The notes: generated by a model from the letters alone, not told the origin. Shown: positions 32,291 to 43,849, numbered from the stretch's first letter. The stretch: 64,000 nt of DNA from Paraphoma chrysanthemicola (GCA_020744225.1 JAGMWG010000003.1:2418001-2482000), one strand, 5' to 3'. Made by a program: numbers and translations.

Positions 32291-32780
32291 CATAGAACCA
32301 AATTGCTATATTTTCGCCTTATTTACGGCCCGCAAGACGCGCAGCGATGCTCTTCGTCAGCCGTTATGAAGCTCTAGTCAGGAAACTTGTGGGCAGCCAC
32401 CTGCTCCTCGACGACCTCGAAGCGCAAGAATGGGCGTCGTAAGCGCACGCGCTGCGGCTTGCAGTCACCATGCCTTCGGCTAAATTTCTGTGTAACGCGA
32501 GTCAAGCGCAAGCTTCTACCGGTACAGTCGCTAGCGATTGCGGCTTCACCCTTGCACACAGCTCCGACACCGTTTCGCGCCAGCTTGTTTGCAGAGGTGC
32601 TTAACCCCACCTTCCGTAAGTAATCAACCGTTTACCGTCTTTGACCGAACCTTGCCAGTCTGATAGGTCGACTTGGTGTGCTGCTGCCTGCAAGGGGTGA
32701 AGCCGCATTCGTTTACGACTGTAGAGCGTCCATCTGAGCAGCACGATCGCCCTTGTCCAGAGTCAGCCACAGCTGCATCG

Positions 32781-33830
32781 CTAGCGCTTCTGATCATCCT
32801 CCAAGCTAAACAATTGCAGGTATCTTTCATCTTGTTCTGTCTGTACATTTTTATGCGGTCTGCGCTGCGGCACAACGCTCTCGTTGTCGTTGCTACCAGC
32901 GTCGTCGTCTTCGTCGCTGTCATCGTACTCGCTCTCTGTGCCAGCAGCCTCGCCGCTACTGTCAACAACCCGAGATCTCTGCGATAAATACTCGTCTACT
33001 CGGCTCTCTTCGTCTGCAACAATACGAAGATAGAAGCAGATAAAGCAGACTATGTAGCCAGCGTACGTTGCCTGACGCTCGGGGTTCTGCAGTCGCGCCA
33101 GCGGCCGTTGATCAGCCTCAGCCTGTCGCACACTACGAAGCCATCGCCGTGTTTCCTGTGGAAGCGTTGCTAAGCCTCTGACGCACTTTTCAATCAGCTT
33201 TTCTGACAGCTCAGCGGCTATCTGTAGTTTTACTTCGTTTCGGTCGGGCAAGCGGGCTTGATGTGCTAGATGAGCAAGATTCCGGCCTTTAAGAGACGGC
33301 AGCCACCCTGTTAGCTTGAACCAGCCAGTTTTGCCAGTCTTTGCAGCGTCTTCCATAACTTCCATGCCTTCCTCAAGCTGTTGTCGTATTTCCGGAATTC
33401 GCTGAATTGTTGTTGAACGAGCTGATCAATATCCTTTTTTTTCTGATTTCACCAACACCCAAATCAAGAATAAAATATTTCTGCAACCCCCCGCTGCCAA
33501 AAACATGTCTGAACTTTCACAGACCAATACAATGCGCTTTTAGCACCCGTCCACGAAAGCTAATGCCATTTTTTGCAGTGTTTCATGATGCAGTCGGTGT
33601 TGATTGAGATAAAGCTGCATGCTTTGCACTGTATCATGTCCAGTGGCGCCCCAAGCTCTTGAATTTGCGCTGCCGGTTGCTCTGGGAGCTCGACTACATT
33701 CGGATCTACGGTAGAAATTGCGAGATATAGTCTACTACTTGCCGTCGCAGTGCAATCGGGCTTCCGTGCTGTTCTCTCAAGTGCCTGTTAAGATCAATAA
33801 TTCTTGAATAATGCTGCTAAGCGAGCATGC
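32781..33830 (-). pseudogene. Third OrsD-type fragment
   Basis: The open part (32781-33365) encodes W-L-P-S-L-K-G-R-N-L-A-H-L-A, L-P-Q-E-T-R-R-W-L-R-S-V, and R-P-L-A-R-L-Q-N-P-E-R-Q-A-T-Y, then an acidic stretch (D-D-S-D-E-D-D-D). I associate these with the middle of long OrsD/RecQ-type fungal proteins. Upstream on the same strand, in shifting frames, come Q-F-S-E-F-R-K-Y-D-N-S-L-R-K-A-W and a Cys/His finger (I-Q-C-K-A-C-S-F with distal K-H-C-K-K-W-H) ending near 33640, and a further H-L-R-E-Q-H segment near 33780. Stops and frameshifts break it in several places. It is a different segment of the family from the two copies at 11-15 kb. Confidence 0.55.
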
Positions 33831-34613
33831 ATATTGCGTATATAAGCAACTCGTCGTTATGATTACAGTTGTTGCTTGCTCTAGAGTCTGGTAGAATAGT
33901 AATCATATTGTCAGATTAGATGAGATATTGCATAGAATTGATGATCAATGATGTCGATTATTTTTGTGTGTCGTGTTGTGCCGCTTCTTGCTACGTGTTC
34001 TGATTTTGTTCCTGTTGTTACACCCGAGCTTTGTGTTACTTGACTATTCCTGATCATGAGGATAGTGATGCGCGACACCTGCTATCTGACACATATAGTA
34101 ACCTACGCTTGGATACAGACTCTCTCTATGTAGAGCGACAATTTCTATACACAGAACGTAACTAAGATGCATGTACAGTAACGATAGATGGTTACACTTC
34201 GTATGTAGAAATACTTGCAAATTAGTTTCAGCACTACGATCCCTTTGAAAGTGTTAGAGCGGAGTAGCGTTCTACTACCTAGATACTAGCCTCTTCTTGG
34301 CTTGTTAGATCTTGAAGTGCGAGTACCGTGCGCCTTTGAGTTGTATGCTTTGCGCTTTTACGTCCTTTTTAAGTCCATATTGAACTCTATACTCTGCCTG
34401 AAGCGACCTTCTATTCTCTCAATCACTAGTCTCTAGCTCAGTCGCTGAATCAGACTCTCCGCAATATCGGCTGATGTGTTCGCGTGAAGCTCGTATTCTC
34501 TTTGACGTAGCGCGTTCTTGAACAAGATCGTGCCGTTGTCGCTGCATAATGCGGATTTTTCTTGTCAGAGGACTACAACTCTCAGTTTCTCTACGTCGCT
34601 TCTTCATTCTTTT
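33831..34613. other. Degenerate stretch
   Basis: No gene recognised. A minus-strand frame at 34419-34607 is rich in Arg/Lys/Glu and could be the tail of a decayed element protein, without specific motif. Confidence 0.3.
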
Positions 34614-35518
34614 TCATCTTTGCTCTTGGGTCCGTGCAGACGAGGGTACATCTGATGATACTATACCGCTTGGCTCAGGTGCGACACACTCTGGCGTTCC
34701 TGGAGTGACGTTGTCTGAGCAATAGCTAACTCGCAAGTTACTGCTTAGGGCATAGTGTGCAGCTGCTAGACTAGGATCTAGAACATCCTCTTTTCGGGTT
34801 AATGTGAACTCGTGCCACATATGACTGTTCACGAGGTATCGGTCAATAACATCTGGCGAGGATATGACTGCCAACAAGCCAACGCACCCAGCGCCGTAAA
34901 GACCCATTTCTGGCACTTGCCCGGCTGAAGTATTCGGATGACAGGAAGCACTATAAGAATAATGACGATATCAGTGAAGACTTAGATGCCGAGTTAAAAT
35001 AGAAAAGGGTGCTCGATATAGTTCTTCGTCGATAGCATTGTTCGCATTCCTGATCGTTCCAGTATGCCAAGATTGGGACGCATTCGCATGTAATGTAGGT
35101 GGTGAGTCCGAGTCTCCTGCTGGTTCTGTTCACTTCGACGAGCTGCAGATAAAGTAGGCATATGCTGAGCTTCGTGATTGGAAAAACCATGTGATAGAGT
35201 ATCGCTATTGCGTAATGCAACTTGTAATGCGATTCGATATCGCTCGGGTTCATGTCCCAGGTGTGTCGTCCAACGCCGTGCTTCAAATCGGCGAATGAGA
35301 TGGCCGTCAGGGCAACGTTGATCATCTGCATTGCACGGTCAGAGGATTGGTAGCGTATACCAAGACTTATGACATGCCCAGGCAGCAATCAAGAACCAGT
35401 CATCGATTCGAATGATACGAAGGTGGATTGGGGAGTAGAATCTTGCAATCCCAAACAAACTGGACAGAGCGAGACTGACAGTTAGGACTGCTGTGATTCT
35501 GGGTGCCTTTGATTCCAT
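34614..35518 (-). pseudogene. SAT4/PTH11-like gene, degraded
   Basis: The N-terminus from ATG 35516-35518 reads M-E-S-K-A-P-R-I-T-A-V-L, then R-F-Y-S, and I-R-I-D-D-W-F-L-I-A-A-W. Further on are G-V-G-R-H-T-W-D-M, F-P-I-T-K-L-S-I-C-L-L-Y-L, V-P-I-L-A-Y-W, and a T-D-I-V-I-I-L segment near 34950. The order matches a SAT4 domain, but the frame changes at least twice after 35100, and the conserved C-terminal W-x-x-V-E motif is missing; the last frame (34614-34916) gives an unrelated tail. Introns explain some joins but not all. Confidence 0.5.
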
Positions 35519-36628
35519 GATTCCAGTAGCAATGACTTAGTCTGGGGTACTATTAACATTGGAGTGACACACGTCGAACACTAGATGGAGTACCCAAAAA
35601 ATGTTTACAATATACCCAAGTACCAATTGTATCCAGCTAGAGGAGCTGGCAGGCTAACTCGAGACTTTGGACAACGAAGCTCATGACAAGTAAGAGGCAC
35701 TGATGTACAATGCTAAATCGTACTTACGGCCTCAGGGCTGAGAACAAAGGTGTCCGCACCGCTCGGAATCTCTCCCGCTCGCCACAGCAATATTCATTCA
35801 AGGCGCAGGCTAGCTAGCTCTAAGAAAGGATTAGTGCGATCGCCAAACTCGTACCTCTCTGCAAGCTGAAATGTGTCAGAACAAGCCAACACACGAACAC
35901 CATGGTGCAGCGCACAACGCTAGGTCCACTTGCATCTGCACAACAAGAGAGACATGATGGTGTCGTGCTAAACAACGCTCCTCTACTATATGTAGTTGTG
36001 ATGTGAAGATCCTGCCTGTAGGTCTTCATATTGTTCATTCGCCGAAGAGCCCTGCCGTTCAATCCTCGGACGTGAATATTGTCAGGGCGTGCCATACAGA
36101 GCCACCCTCTCCGTTCCCAAGAGGCCAGTTCCCGCCCGCTTTCCCAGATTGTTGGCAGACGCCAAGCACTCTGTAATCGATGCCAAGGCACACTGGTCTA
36201 CGACTTGACCTCACAGGGGCAGTGGGTGAGCGTTTCCCTCGCGTTGATTAGACTCTCCTACAGCAACCAGAATTTGGCGAGCAGTGATCATCAATGCAGT
36301 CGACCATCACAACGTTTAATCGCATAACTCACTACATATCGTATCAGGCCGTACACAGAGGCCTGAAAACTCCAACCTTGTGTAGAAAGGTATTTGCTTC
36401 TTTTGTCTCCCCGGCACGCTCTAATCGCCCACTAACGCTGCCTGCTTATTGCAGTCCTTTAAGCAGCCTTAGCACTTCCTTCTCTTGAATTGTCGCATAC
36501 CTCTGTAGACTGCAATCTATCTCTCGACTGTCGTAAAGAGTGGCAGCTCATGCGACGCCGGCGCAATAGGGGTGTGCACCATGCTAAGGACATGGTGTAC
36601 GTGTTTGCCATATCCACCCCCACGTTCT
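35519..36628. other. Non-coding stretch
   Basis: No gene recognised. Frames on the two strands (35820-36191 minus, 36079-36327 plus) overlap and lack motifs. Confidence 0.35.
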
Positions 36629-36844
36629 TCACACATGTTTACCAGTGATGTTGATGTACGCAGGATCGGCATAACGAAGCTCGATCTTCACTGGCCCTGG
36701 AGTACAAGGCGACCATTTGATTGTGTAGAGGTTTTCGGCTGGAACAGTTGAACCGGCTCGTGGTGTAGATATAGGGTTTCGTCCATCAGAGCGCACATGG
36801 TTGCCGGCGAAGGCGAAGACGACGATGAGTAATAAACTCTGCAT
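36629..36844 (-). CDS. Small secreted protein, Kre9/Knh1-like N-terminal motif, possibly partial
   Basis: A 71-residue frame starts at ATG 36842-36844 with a clear signal peptide (M-Q-S-L-L-L-I-V-V-F-A-F-A-G). The mature part N-P-I-S-T-P-R-A-G-S-T, Y-T-I-K-W-S-P and P-V-K-I-E-L-R matches the start of the Ser/Thr-rich GPI-anchored (Kre9/Knh1, PF10342) family. A donor-like GTAAAC overlaps the codons before the stop, so a second exon may exist, but I found none with the family continuation. It may be a truncated gene. Location would be secreted or cell wall. Confidence 0.5.
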   Translation of the reverse strand: MQSLLLIVVFAFAGNHVRSDGRNPISTPRAGSTVPAENLYTIKWSPCTPGPVKIELRYADPAYINITGKHV

Positions 36845-37470
36845 GAATTAGACTATAGGATGCTGTAGATCGTCAAGAGTATGGGAGAAGGCCTCAGAGA
36901 AAGAAGAAAGCCATCAGGCATGTCCACATACGGTGGTACCTGCATTTCGAGCGCAGGATCGGAACAAGATAACAAACATGCATTTAGTATTGGTAGGGGC
37001 GGGTGTTATCAAATTATGTCTTGCGTAGAAGCGAGATCCACAAGGCTGAAGTAGAGGCGCACGCCATGGCTGTAGATCTGGGTTTAGCTCGATTGCGCAA
37101 GCATATATTCTTGGCAGATCGTGAAGTGAGGTGTAAGTTTCATTTCGCTTGGAACATTATCGAGCTAACTTCACATGTGCATGAGTCGTAAAGTTGTACT
37201 TCGAAGGCTTGTAATCAGGGAGAGGTGGAGGCGAGTCAGGGGAGATATTCCATAACAGAATACCGCCAAAGTAAAGGCGGCTGAGTCGCTTACGCCTACC
37301 AGATTCGGCTTCACTGTATATGAGCACGTGCCAAATTTGATGAATTTCGACCTTGAGTGTATGAGTGCCAAAAGTTCATTCACTGCAACGGGAGTGTCTA
37401 ATGCTTATGGAAGACCGGAGCGTGCAATGACTCGCAATCATTGAGGAACCCATGCATAATAGTTACAGCG
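36845..37470. other. Gap before the intact SAT4 gene 3' end
   Basis: No gene recognised. The minus-strand frame at 37171-37383 has no motif. Confidence 0.35.
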
Positions 37471-38789
37471 TTAGGTCTTTCCGTTGGTAGTCTCATTCAG
37501 CTCAACGTTACTGATTTCAAGCCAAGTCTCTTGTTGAACTGGAGAGTTGTTGGTCAGCTCCTTCGAGCGCAACTCAGTCGTGCTCTCGAACTCCACCTCT
37601 TTGTGAATATAGATGCCATCTCCATGTTCTGCTTTTGGCCGTCTTGATGATATGGTGTTGAGTTTATGAGAGTTGTAATTCTCGCTCCGCCCTCCCGTGG
37701 ATCCCAAGAGTCGTGGTGCAATCTTTCTGAGGAGAGGGCGAAGTGTTGGAAGACAAGCGCATAGAATACCGACATTCAGTTCAACCGTGGACCAGTAAGC
37801 AGTCGAAGAAGTGTCCCACGCAGGATCTGACGAGTCTTCGTGTCGGTGAATTTCGGTGAGCCGAACAATGGATACTGCGCAGGCGCTGGTATGTATTAGC
37901 CGAAATCTCCTTGCTGATTTGTAGAAATGCGCACAAGAAACCTAGACAGAAGACAGCCAGGAGATGCATCTTCCGCCTCATCGGCATCTGGAGGTGCATG
38001 ACTGGCCAAATCGGAATTGCGAAGATTCCGAAATCTGTTATAATATTCATAATCGAATTAAGGTTGACGACACTAAGATGCACATTTAGCGGATACAACT
38101 TGGCTTGAAGCAAAGAGACATACATGAAGGTCGGGACGCATCGAACACGCCATTGAGGCTGGATTATTCGGAAATGAATGCATGAGATAGCCGTAATGAA
38201 CCTGTTAGTATTCGTCAGTCATGCTTCCGGTACCTCCGCTTGAAGAGCGTACTGCTGTGACACCCCCCAAACGATGAGGAACACTATGCCAACTAGGCAC
38301 ACTTTCGGAATAATAGTGCCCGGAAAGAGACGTCGATATTGGAGAAGGAACGATATTTTGGTAATGATTTGAGCGGCGTTGTAGACTAACGTGTTCGAGT
38401 ACAGGGCCTGTGCAGTGTCAGTAAAACTGTTAAGCAGCCACTGTTCTCAATCATACCTTCATGGCTATCATGAATTTTTCATGTGAGCTGAACTCAGTGT
38501 GGCGGCCTAGACCTCCAAGCGCGACTTGCAATATCGTTGTGACTGTCACTCCAAAGCTCAGTACTTGAGCAACGATGATGGCGACGTCATCCAGTCCAAA
38601 TGTATGTAATATAGCACGTCTAAAGATGGTCAACGAGGTCTGTAACAAGGAGGCATCGGCGAATACACACCTCGTATAGAGTCGCAGAAGAACGCTGACA
38701 CACGAGAGTATTGAGAATGCGATGCAGATACCATATATGAGTGGACCCCGCGACTCTGCCTCGCGTTCTGGTGATCCAATCTGAGCCAT
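37471..38789 (-). CDS. SAT4/PTH11-like seven-helix membrane protein, intact
   Basis: Six exons join in phase to 355 residues: 38671-38789, 38619-38457, 38407-38253, 38201-38124, 38072-37935 and 37885-37471. The donors (GTGTGT, GTATGA, GTACGC, GTATGT, GTGCGC) and AG acceptors all fit. Family marks appear in order: F-G-L-D-D-V-A near helix 2, G-G-L-G-R-H-T-E, the T-K-I-S-F-L-L-Q-Y helix, I-I-T-D-F-G-I-F-A-I-P-I, F-A-C-A-V-S-I-V-R-L, S-D-P-A-W-D-T, and W-S-T-V-E-L-N-V-G-I-L-C-A-C before L-P-T-L-R-P-L. A polar cytosolic tail of about 85 residues follows. Such proteins sit in the plasma membrane; some act as receptors. This is the only unbroken one of three SAT4 genes in the window. Confidence 0.8.
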
Positions 38790-39600
38790 CTTAAAAGTTT
38801 AAGGGCTGAGTACGGTCGACGTGCACAATGTAAGCTATCGTTATATGTCTGGAGTGAAAATCCTGGGGTAAAGTGGGTCGCTGTGCGACATCAAGGGTTA
38901 TAGGTAAGGATGGCATTTTCTGCCCGCCTAGCTCCGTTCTCGAATGCGCAGCCCGGAGACGCCATGTCCCAAAGATTGGGGGCGGCGTGCCTCGCACGAT
39001 CGAGAATTCACAATGACGGTTGCAGTAGCGCCAAACTTTGATGTCTTCTCAAAAGCCACAACACGGCTCCACACGCTTTATGACTCTTGACCGTAACCAA
39101 TACACATAACTGTAGGTGGTCGCATTCGATAGATTAATAAGTTGCATCTGCAGTGTCATGAAATAAAGCCCATGATTCATAGGTATGCGAGATGCTTCGA
39201 GGCGATGATGAAACGCGATCAACAATGCACTGTGCAGTCACTTAGACACCGAAGGCGTGAGTGTCGACATGCAAAGTTCTTATCCCCGCATTTGGTTCCA
39301 GCAATCGACATCAGATGCGCGCTAGATTTCTGCTCTGATGGCCGAAGACTCAGGCTAACATGCTTCCGCAAGCAATGCACTTCTACCAGCCCACCAACAA
39401 ATGTTGTTGGAGGAATGAGAGGTACGAAGCGAGGTGGTATCTGGACTGTGCTCGAATCTGTGAATGCTCTGTGCATTGGTGCTGACGGTCATGTTATGAG
39501 CATACCCGAGCTCCTGGCTGCTGCAGCATGGTGGTTTTCTCCACATTCCGATCGCTTCAAACCGTCCATGCAGATTGGTAATGACCCGTGATCCGAGTTT
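38790..39600. other. Gap with no recognised gene
   Basis: It holds the promoter of the SAT4 gene on its left. The plus-strand frame at 39142-39591 has no recognisable domain. Confidence 0.35.
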
Positions 39601-40200
39601 CGGGTCGCCAGGGTCTACAGTGGCCAACGTTGGTTGAGCCACCCAATGGGTCGAGCCACCCAATGGGTCGAGCCACCCAATGGGTCGAGCCACCCCACCA
39701 AAATCCCCACCTAACAAAGATGAGGCTGTAGAGCCACATACAAAAGCTATTATCACGAGATTTTCAAGTGGAGGAGTAAAGAGACCCATGCGATCAATTC
39801 GTACTATCTAAATTTACTTGGGAGGTTGACGTTGCGGCCGTGGCGGGTTGTTTTGGTGGAGGTAGAGGTGCTGCTCCTCCACCCACCTCACCACTTCCAC
39901 TCGGCCCACCACTCTTTACACGCTTCTTATTGCGCGCAGGCGTCTTTGAAGCTGGCCTCTTCCCTTTTTCGGATAGTTGTATAGCTTTTGCGGCGGTTGC
40001 AGCGTCTTTTTCAGCTTGTTTCTGCCGCCGGCGTTTGTCAGCGTCTGCGGCCTTAATTTCCTTCTCCTCGGCACGCCGCTTTTGGGCTGCTAATCGCTCC
40101 ACACGTTTCTCTTCTGCAAGCAACTTGTTGTATCTTGTAGATGCCTCTCTCATCTCCTTCCGCTGCTCTTTTTGGAGTTCTCCGCTTCCTCCTTCGTTGC
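39600..40200 (-). mobile_element. 3' fragment of a pogo/Fot1-type transposon
   Basis: The minus-strand frame ending at 39794 encodes the charged C-terminal tail of a pogo/Fot1 transposase (K-E-Q-R-K-E-M-R-E, L-A-A-Q-K-R-R-A-E-E-K-E, then A-I-Q-L-S-E-K-G-K-R). Downstream non-coding sequence (gaattgatcgca, then tctcgtgataatagct) matches that after the transposase of the element at 41409-43295. The catalytic part is missing: at 40165-40196 the sequence switches to LINE ORF1. The two copies lie in opposite orientation. Confidence 0.7.
39637..39693. repeat. 17-bp tandem repeat
   Basis: The unit gagccacccaatgggtc is repeated about three and a half times without change. It lies at the terminal end of the pogo fragment, and its gacccaccc-like words resemble sequence at the 5' side of the full pogo element (41320-41365). 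Confidence 0.85.
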
Positions 40201-41236
40201 TACCTTGATCACTACTGATGCGTGCTGTCCGCTGGGCCTCGGTTGCCCTAGCCAGCGCATCGTGCACACCTCCACTCTGTTCTCTGTTCCAAAGCGCTCC
40301 ATTGCTGACCTGCTCACCTTGCCGCTCTCTGCCTCCATCGCCAGCGCCACCTCGATCCAGTCCGCCTTGACTGCGTGCCACTTGGGCCCCACCAGCCTGG
40401 GCCCCGGCAGGTGCGGTTCGAGCCACTCCGCCGTCGTCTGCCGGAATGCCGCCTCTTTCTCTTTGTCCACCGAGAACTTGATCACGCTGGCGTTGTCGTT
40501 CGCCCGCCATACCCGGAAGTCCTTGATCGCCGCTCCAGCGAGCTGCTCGACCTCGCCCATGCCGTGCTGGATCGCCTGCTTGGCCGCCTCTGTGTTTGCG
40601 ACCTTCTCAGTCACTTCCCCTCCCATCCGGCTGACATCAATCACCAGCTGTCGATCGCTCTCGCTGTCCGTCCTCCCACCGGTCGTCATGCGCGAGAGCG
40701 TCGTCTTCGATCCTGTCTGTCCACTGCTAGCTGCCACCGACGCCCACGTCTGTGTGGACAGGGGCGACACGGAGATGGTGCCAAGCTGTGCTCGGAGGGA
40801 GGCGATCGTTTCCTGCAGCTCGGCATTCTGGCTCTTAAGATACTGTTGTTCGGCCTTGATTGCCGCTAGGTCGCTCTTGACGCTCTCGATGATGCCGTTC
40901 TGACTTGCTATAATGCTGCTCTGCTGCGCTATCGTCTCCTTTAAGCTCACAATGAGCTCCGCTATCTCCTCTATCCTAATGCCGCTTCCCGCCCGTTCAG
41001 GTAAGACGGACGCGCGCCTGGTAGGGAACGACGGAAGCACATCACGCGGCGTCTGCACCACGATTGTCGACTCTTCCGCTTCCTCTGGCTGTGATCCTGT
41101 AGCTCCATGTCCTGTCTGTACTGTTCGTAGTGTCGTTGTCCGTGTTCGCAGCGACTGCTGGGCCTCGAGCACCTTTGCGCTTGCTTTCCTCGTGCGTCCC
41201 TTAGGTGGGCCCGGAGGGGTGTTGTTGGGATGGGAT
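40165..41236 (-). mobile_element. LINE (Tad1-type) ORF1 fragment
   Basis: An open frame on the minus strand encodes a Gag-like ORF1 of a fungal non-LTR retrotransposon. It has a coiled coil (L-K-E-T-I-A-Q-Q-S-S-I-I-A-S-Q-N-G-I-I and the following heptads) and a conserved core (D-F-R-V-W-R-A-N-D, H-L-P-G-P-R-L-V-G-P-K-W-H-A-V-K, V-C-T-M-R-W-L-G-Q). It stops abruptly after V-A-T-K-E-E-A-E at the joint with the pogo fragment, so the zinc knuckles and ORF2 reverse transcriptase are absent. The 5' limit near 41236 lacks an ATG. The sequence is GC-rich and not RIP-damaged. Confidence 0.7.
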
Positions 41237-41408
41237 TAGGGGTTAGGTGGCCATCGGGCTCCGGCACGACGTTGGGTATGCCGCACGGGCCGCGTTGCAG
41301 CGGGATCTAACGTAAGCGTCGGCGATACGACCCGCTCGGTGATACGACCCACCCCAACATGCCAGCACGAAACCTACGCCAACTTTGACACGCGATAACT
41401 CCACCAAT

Positions 41409-43295
41409 ATGGCACCAATTGACGATGCGATTGAAGCGTTGGAATCGCGCAAACTAGGAGATCATTTATCGCAGCGGAAGTGCGCTGAGAAGTTCGACGT
41501 GGATCGAACTACGCTGCGCCGAAGATGGAACGGCTCTTAAGACTCCATACAAGCTCGGGAGCTCAAGAAGCTGAAACTCAGCCCACAACAAGAGATGGAG
41601 CTTGTGGAGTATATCAATAGACTTACTGGGCGAGGGCTTCAACCTACGAGTTCAATGGTACAAAATTTTGCAGCTCAGGTGGCTAAGGAGCATGTGGGAG
41701 CTGGGTGGGTGACGCGATTTTTGCACAGAAACAAGGACCATCTCACCTCGCGATGGACGACGGGCATGGACGCTGTACGCCACAAAGCTGATTCTGAGTC
41801 AAAGTATAAGCTCTACTTTGATCTCCTTGCTGATAAGATCAGCTAGTACAACGTGCAGCCCGAGGATACCTACAATATGGATGAAAAGGGCTTTATGATA
41901 GGAGTGATAGGCAGGAGTAAGAGGATCTTTTCTAAGACTAGATGGGAGTCAAAAGAGGTCAGGGCATCGCTCTAAGATGGCTCACGTGAGTGGATAACGC
42001 TGCTAGCAGCTATCTGCGCGGACGGTAGCTATCTTGCCCCTGGCATCATCTTTGAGTCAAAAAAGAGCGCGATACAAAGTAGCTGGGTGGACGCAATCAA
42101 GGTGGCAAAGCACGACGTCTTTGTCACCTCATCTCCCTCAGGCTGGACGAACAACGACATAGGATTGGCCTGGCTTGAGCAGGTTTTCAACCGCTAAACA
42201 AAGCACAAAGCGCGACGTTAATGGCGGCTACTAATTGTAGACGGCTACGGCAGCCATGTAACCATGGATTTCTTGGAATTTTGTGATAAAAACAAGATCC
42301 TTGTGGCTGTATATCCCCCTTATTCATCTCACACGCTTCAGCCACTTAATGTAGTGATGTTTAAGCCTCTTTTATCTGCCTACAAGCATGAGCTTACTTA
42401 GCACCTCCAGCTCAGCCAGGGGCTGATCGCAGTCAAAAAGAGCAATTTCTTCCCCTTGTTCTGGCGCGCGTGGGTGAAATCGTTCATTTAGGGGCTTATT
42501 TTGAAGTCCTTTTAAGCTACTGGGGTAGTGCCTTTGGATCTAGCAGTTATACTTAAAAGATTTCACCCAAAGACGCCAGAAGAAGCTACAACTCCAAAAG
42601 GTTCTCCTATCCTCGCTGAGATCGACTGGAGAAAGATGAGATTACTCGTGGAGAACGCCGTTAAAGATGGGGCTGAGAAGATGGGTAAAAAGATTACGCT
42701 TTCCCTCCATTATCTGCAGGTATAAAACCAGCTTCTTGAGGAAAACAAGGGCTTAAGGCACGCGCTTACAACTAAAAAGAAGCACAAAAAGAAGAGTAAT
42801 ACTCTTGATCTTTAGTAGCGTGAGGAGTACTACGGTGGTGCAGTTTTCTGGAGTCCTTCTAAGCTCCGCGAAGCTCAGTTCCGTGAGCGCGTAAGAGCAC
42901 GTGAAGAAGAGCAGGAAAAACTCCAAAAATCTAGGAGGAGGCACATGAAGGAGTAAGCTGCCTTGCTTAAAAAAATTGAGCAAGAGGAGGTAAAGGTTAA
43001 GCGTGAAAGAAAGAAAAAGGAGCAGGAGAAGGAGAGGGAAAGGAAGGCTGCAGAGCGCGCTGAACTTCAGCGTAAGAAACAGCAGGAAAAAGAAGCTGCA
43101 ACTACTTAAAAAGCTCTACAATTATCCTAAAAGGGTAAGAGAGCAGCTTCACAAAGTATAAAGCCACAGGCAAAGCGTAGGCGTGGTGCGCAACCTGCTG
43201 AAGGTGGTGTAGGTGGTGGAGATCCTGCACTGAGCCCTCCACCCAAAGTCAACTCCCGCGGCCGGAAAATCAACCTTCCGAAGAAATTCAAATAG
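41409..43295 (+). mobile_element. RIP-killed pogo/Fot1-type DDE transposase
   Basis: One frame of 628 codons runs from ATG 41409 to TAG 43295 with no frameshift but 14 internal stops (41538, 41844, 41973, 42195, 42219, 42399, 42489, 42513, 42723, 42813, 42816, 42954, 43107, 43128), all TAA or TAG. The order is: an N-terminal HTH (D-A-I-E-A-L-E-S-R-K), a CENP-B-like domain (V-A-K-E-H-V-G-A-G-W-V-T-R-F-L), first catalytic Asp in Y-N-M-D-E-K-G-F, second in I-V-D-G-Y-G-S-H (usual D-G-H-G-S-H), and P-P-Y-S-S-H-T-L-Q-P-L-N, where the usual third Asp is Asn. Both substitutions fit C-to-T/G-to-A change. A Lys/Glu-rich tail ends N-L-P-K-K-F-K. The element is dead. Confidence 0.88.
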
Positions 43296-43849
43296 ACCAA
43301 ATTGATCGCAAGCATCTATTTACTACTCCACTAAAAGATCTCGTGATAATAGCTATTGTGGGTGATTATATAACCTCACTTTTGTGGGTGGCCACATGCC
43401 TCACTGGTCGAGGCAGTGTGTAGCTGGTGCAGGTCAGGCCTCCTCCCTGTTAGCGCGGTCACGGTGCTCGCCGAGCTTCTAACGGGGCCTAAGTGGGGCA
43501 GATTGTTACAGATGGTTCCATTACTTCCTGTCATCAAAATGAGGTGATTCTGGAAGCTTTATATAGCAGTGGTGTCCCGTCAGTGGCTTCTCGCACGACT
43601 CGACACAGCTGGCGTCATCGTCGAGAGACAGCATAGCCAAGATATAGGATGCGAGCGGTGGCAAGTGCTTACAGACGCTCGAGGACTATAGCGATCCAGT
43701 CAACGCAGTTGCTTATTCCCACGACTCCGCACGTCTCGTGCCGGCGTTGCTAAATGTTGGAGTTGTAGCTTGACTAGTCGTTCTAGAAGACCAAGAGGTT
43801 ATAAAGTTATATAAGTAATAGCAACCCACAACCGAAGGTAGCAAAGCCA
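43296..43849. other. Element 3' end and unassigned sequence
   Basis: 43296-43395 is shared with the pogo fragment at 39700-39790 (opposite strand), so it belongs to the element. Beyond about 43400 nothing is recognised. Confidence 0.45.

Noticed and set aside
39794..40510. Single long minus-strand gene
   Set aside because: Its first part is an out-of-phase shadow of LINE ORF1 and its second part is the pogo tail; it is a joint artefact rather than a gene.
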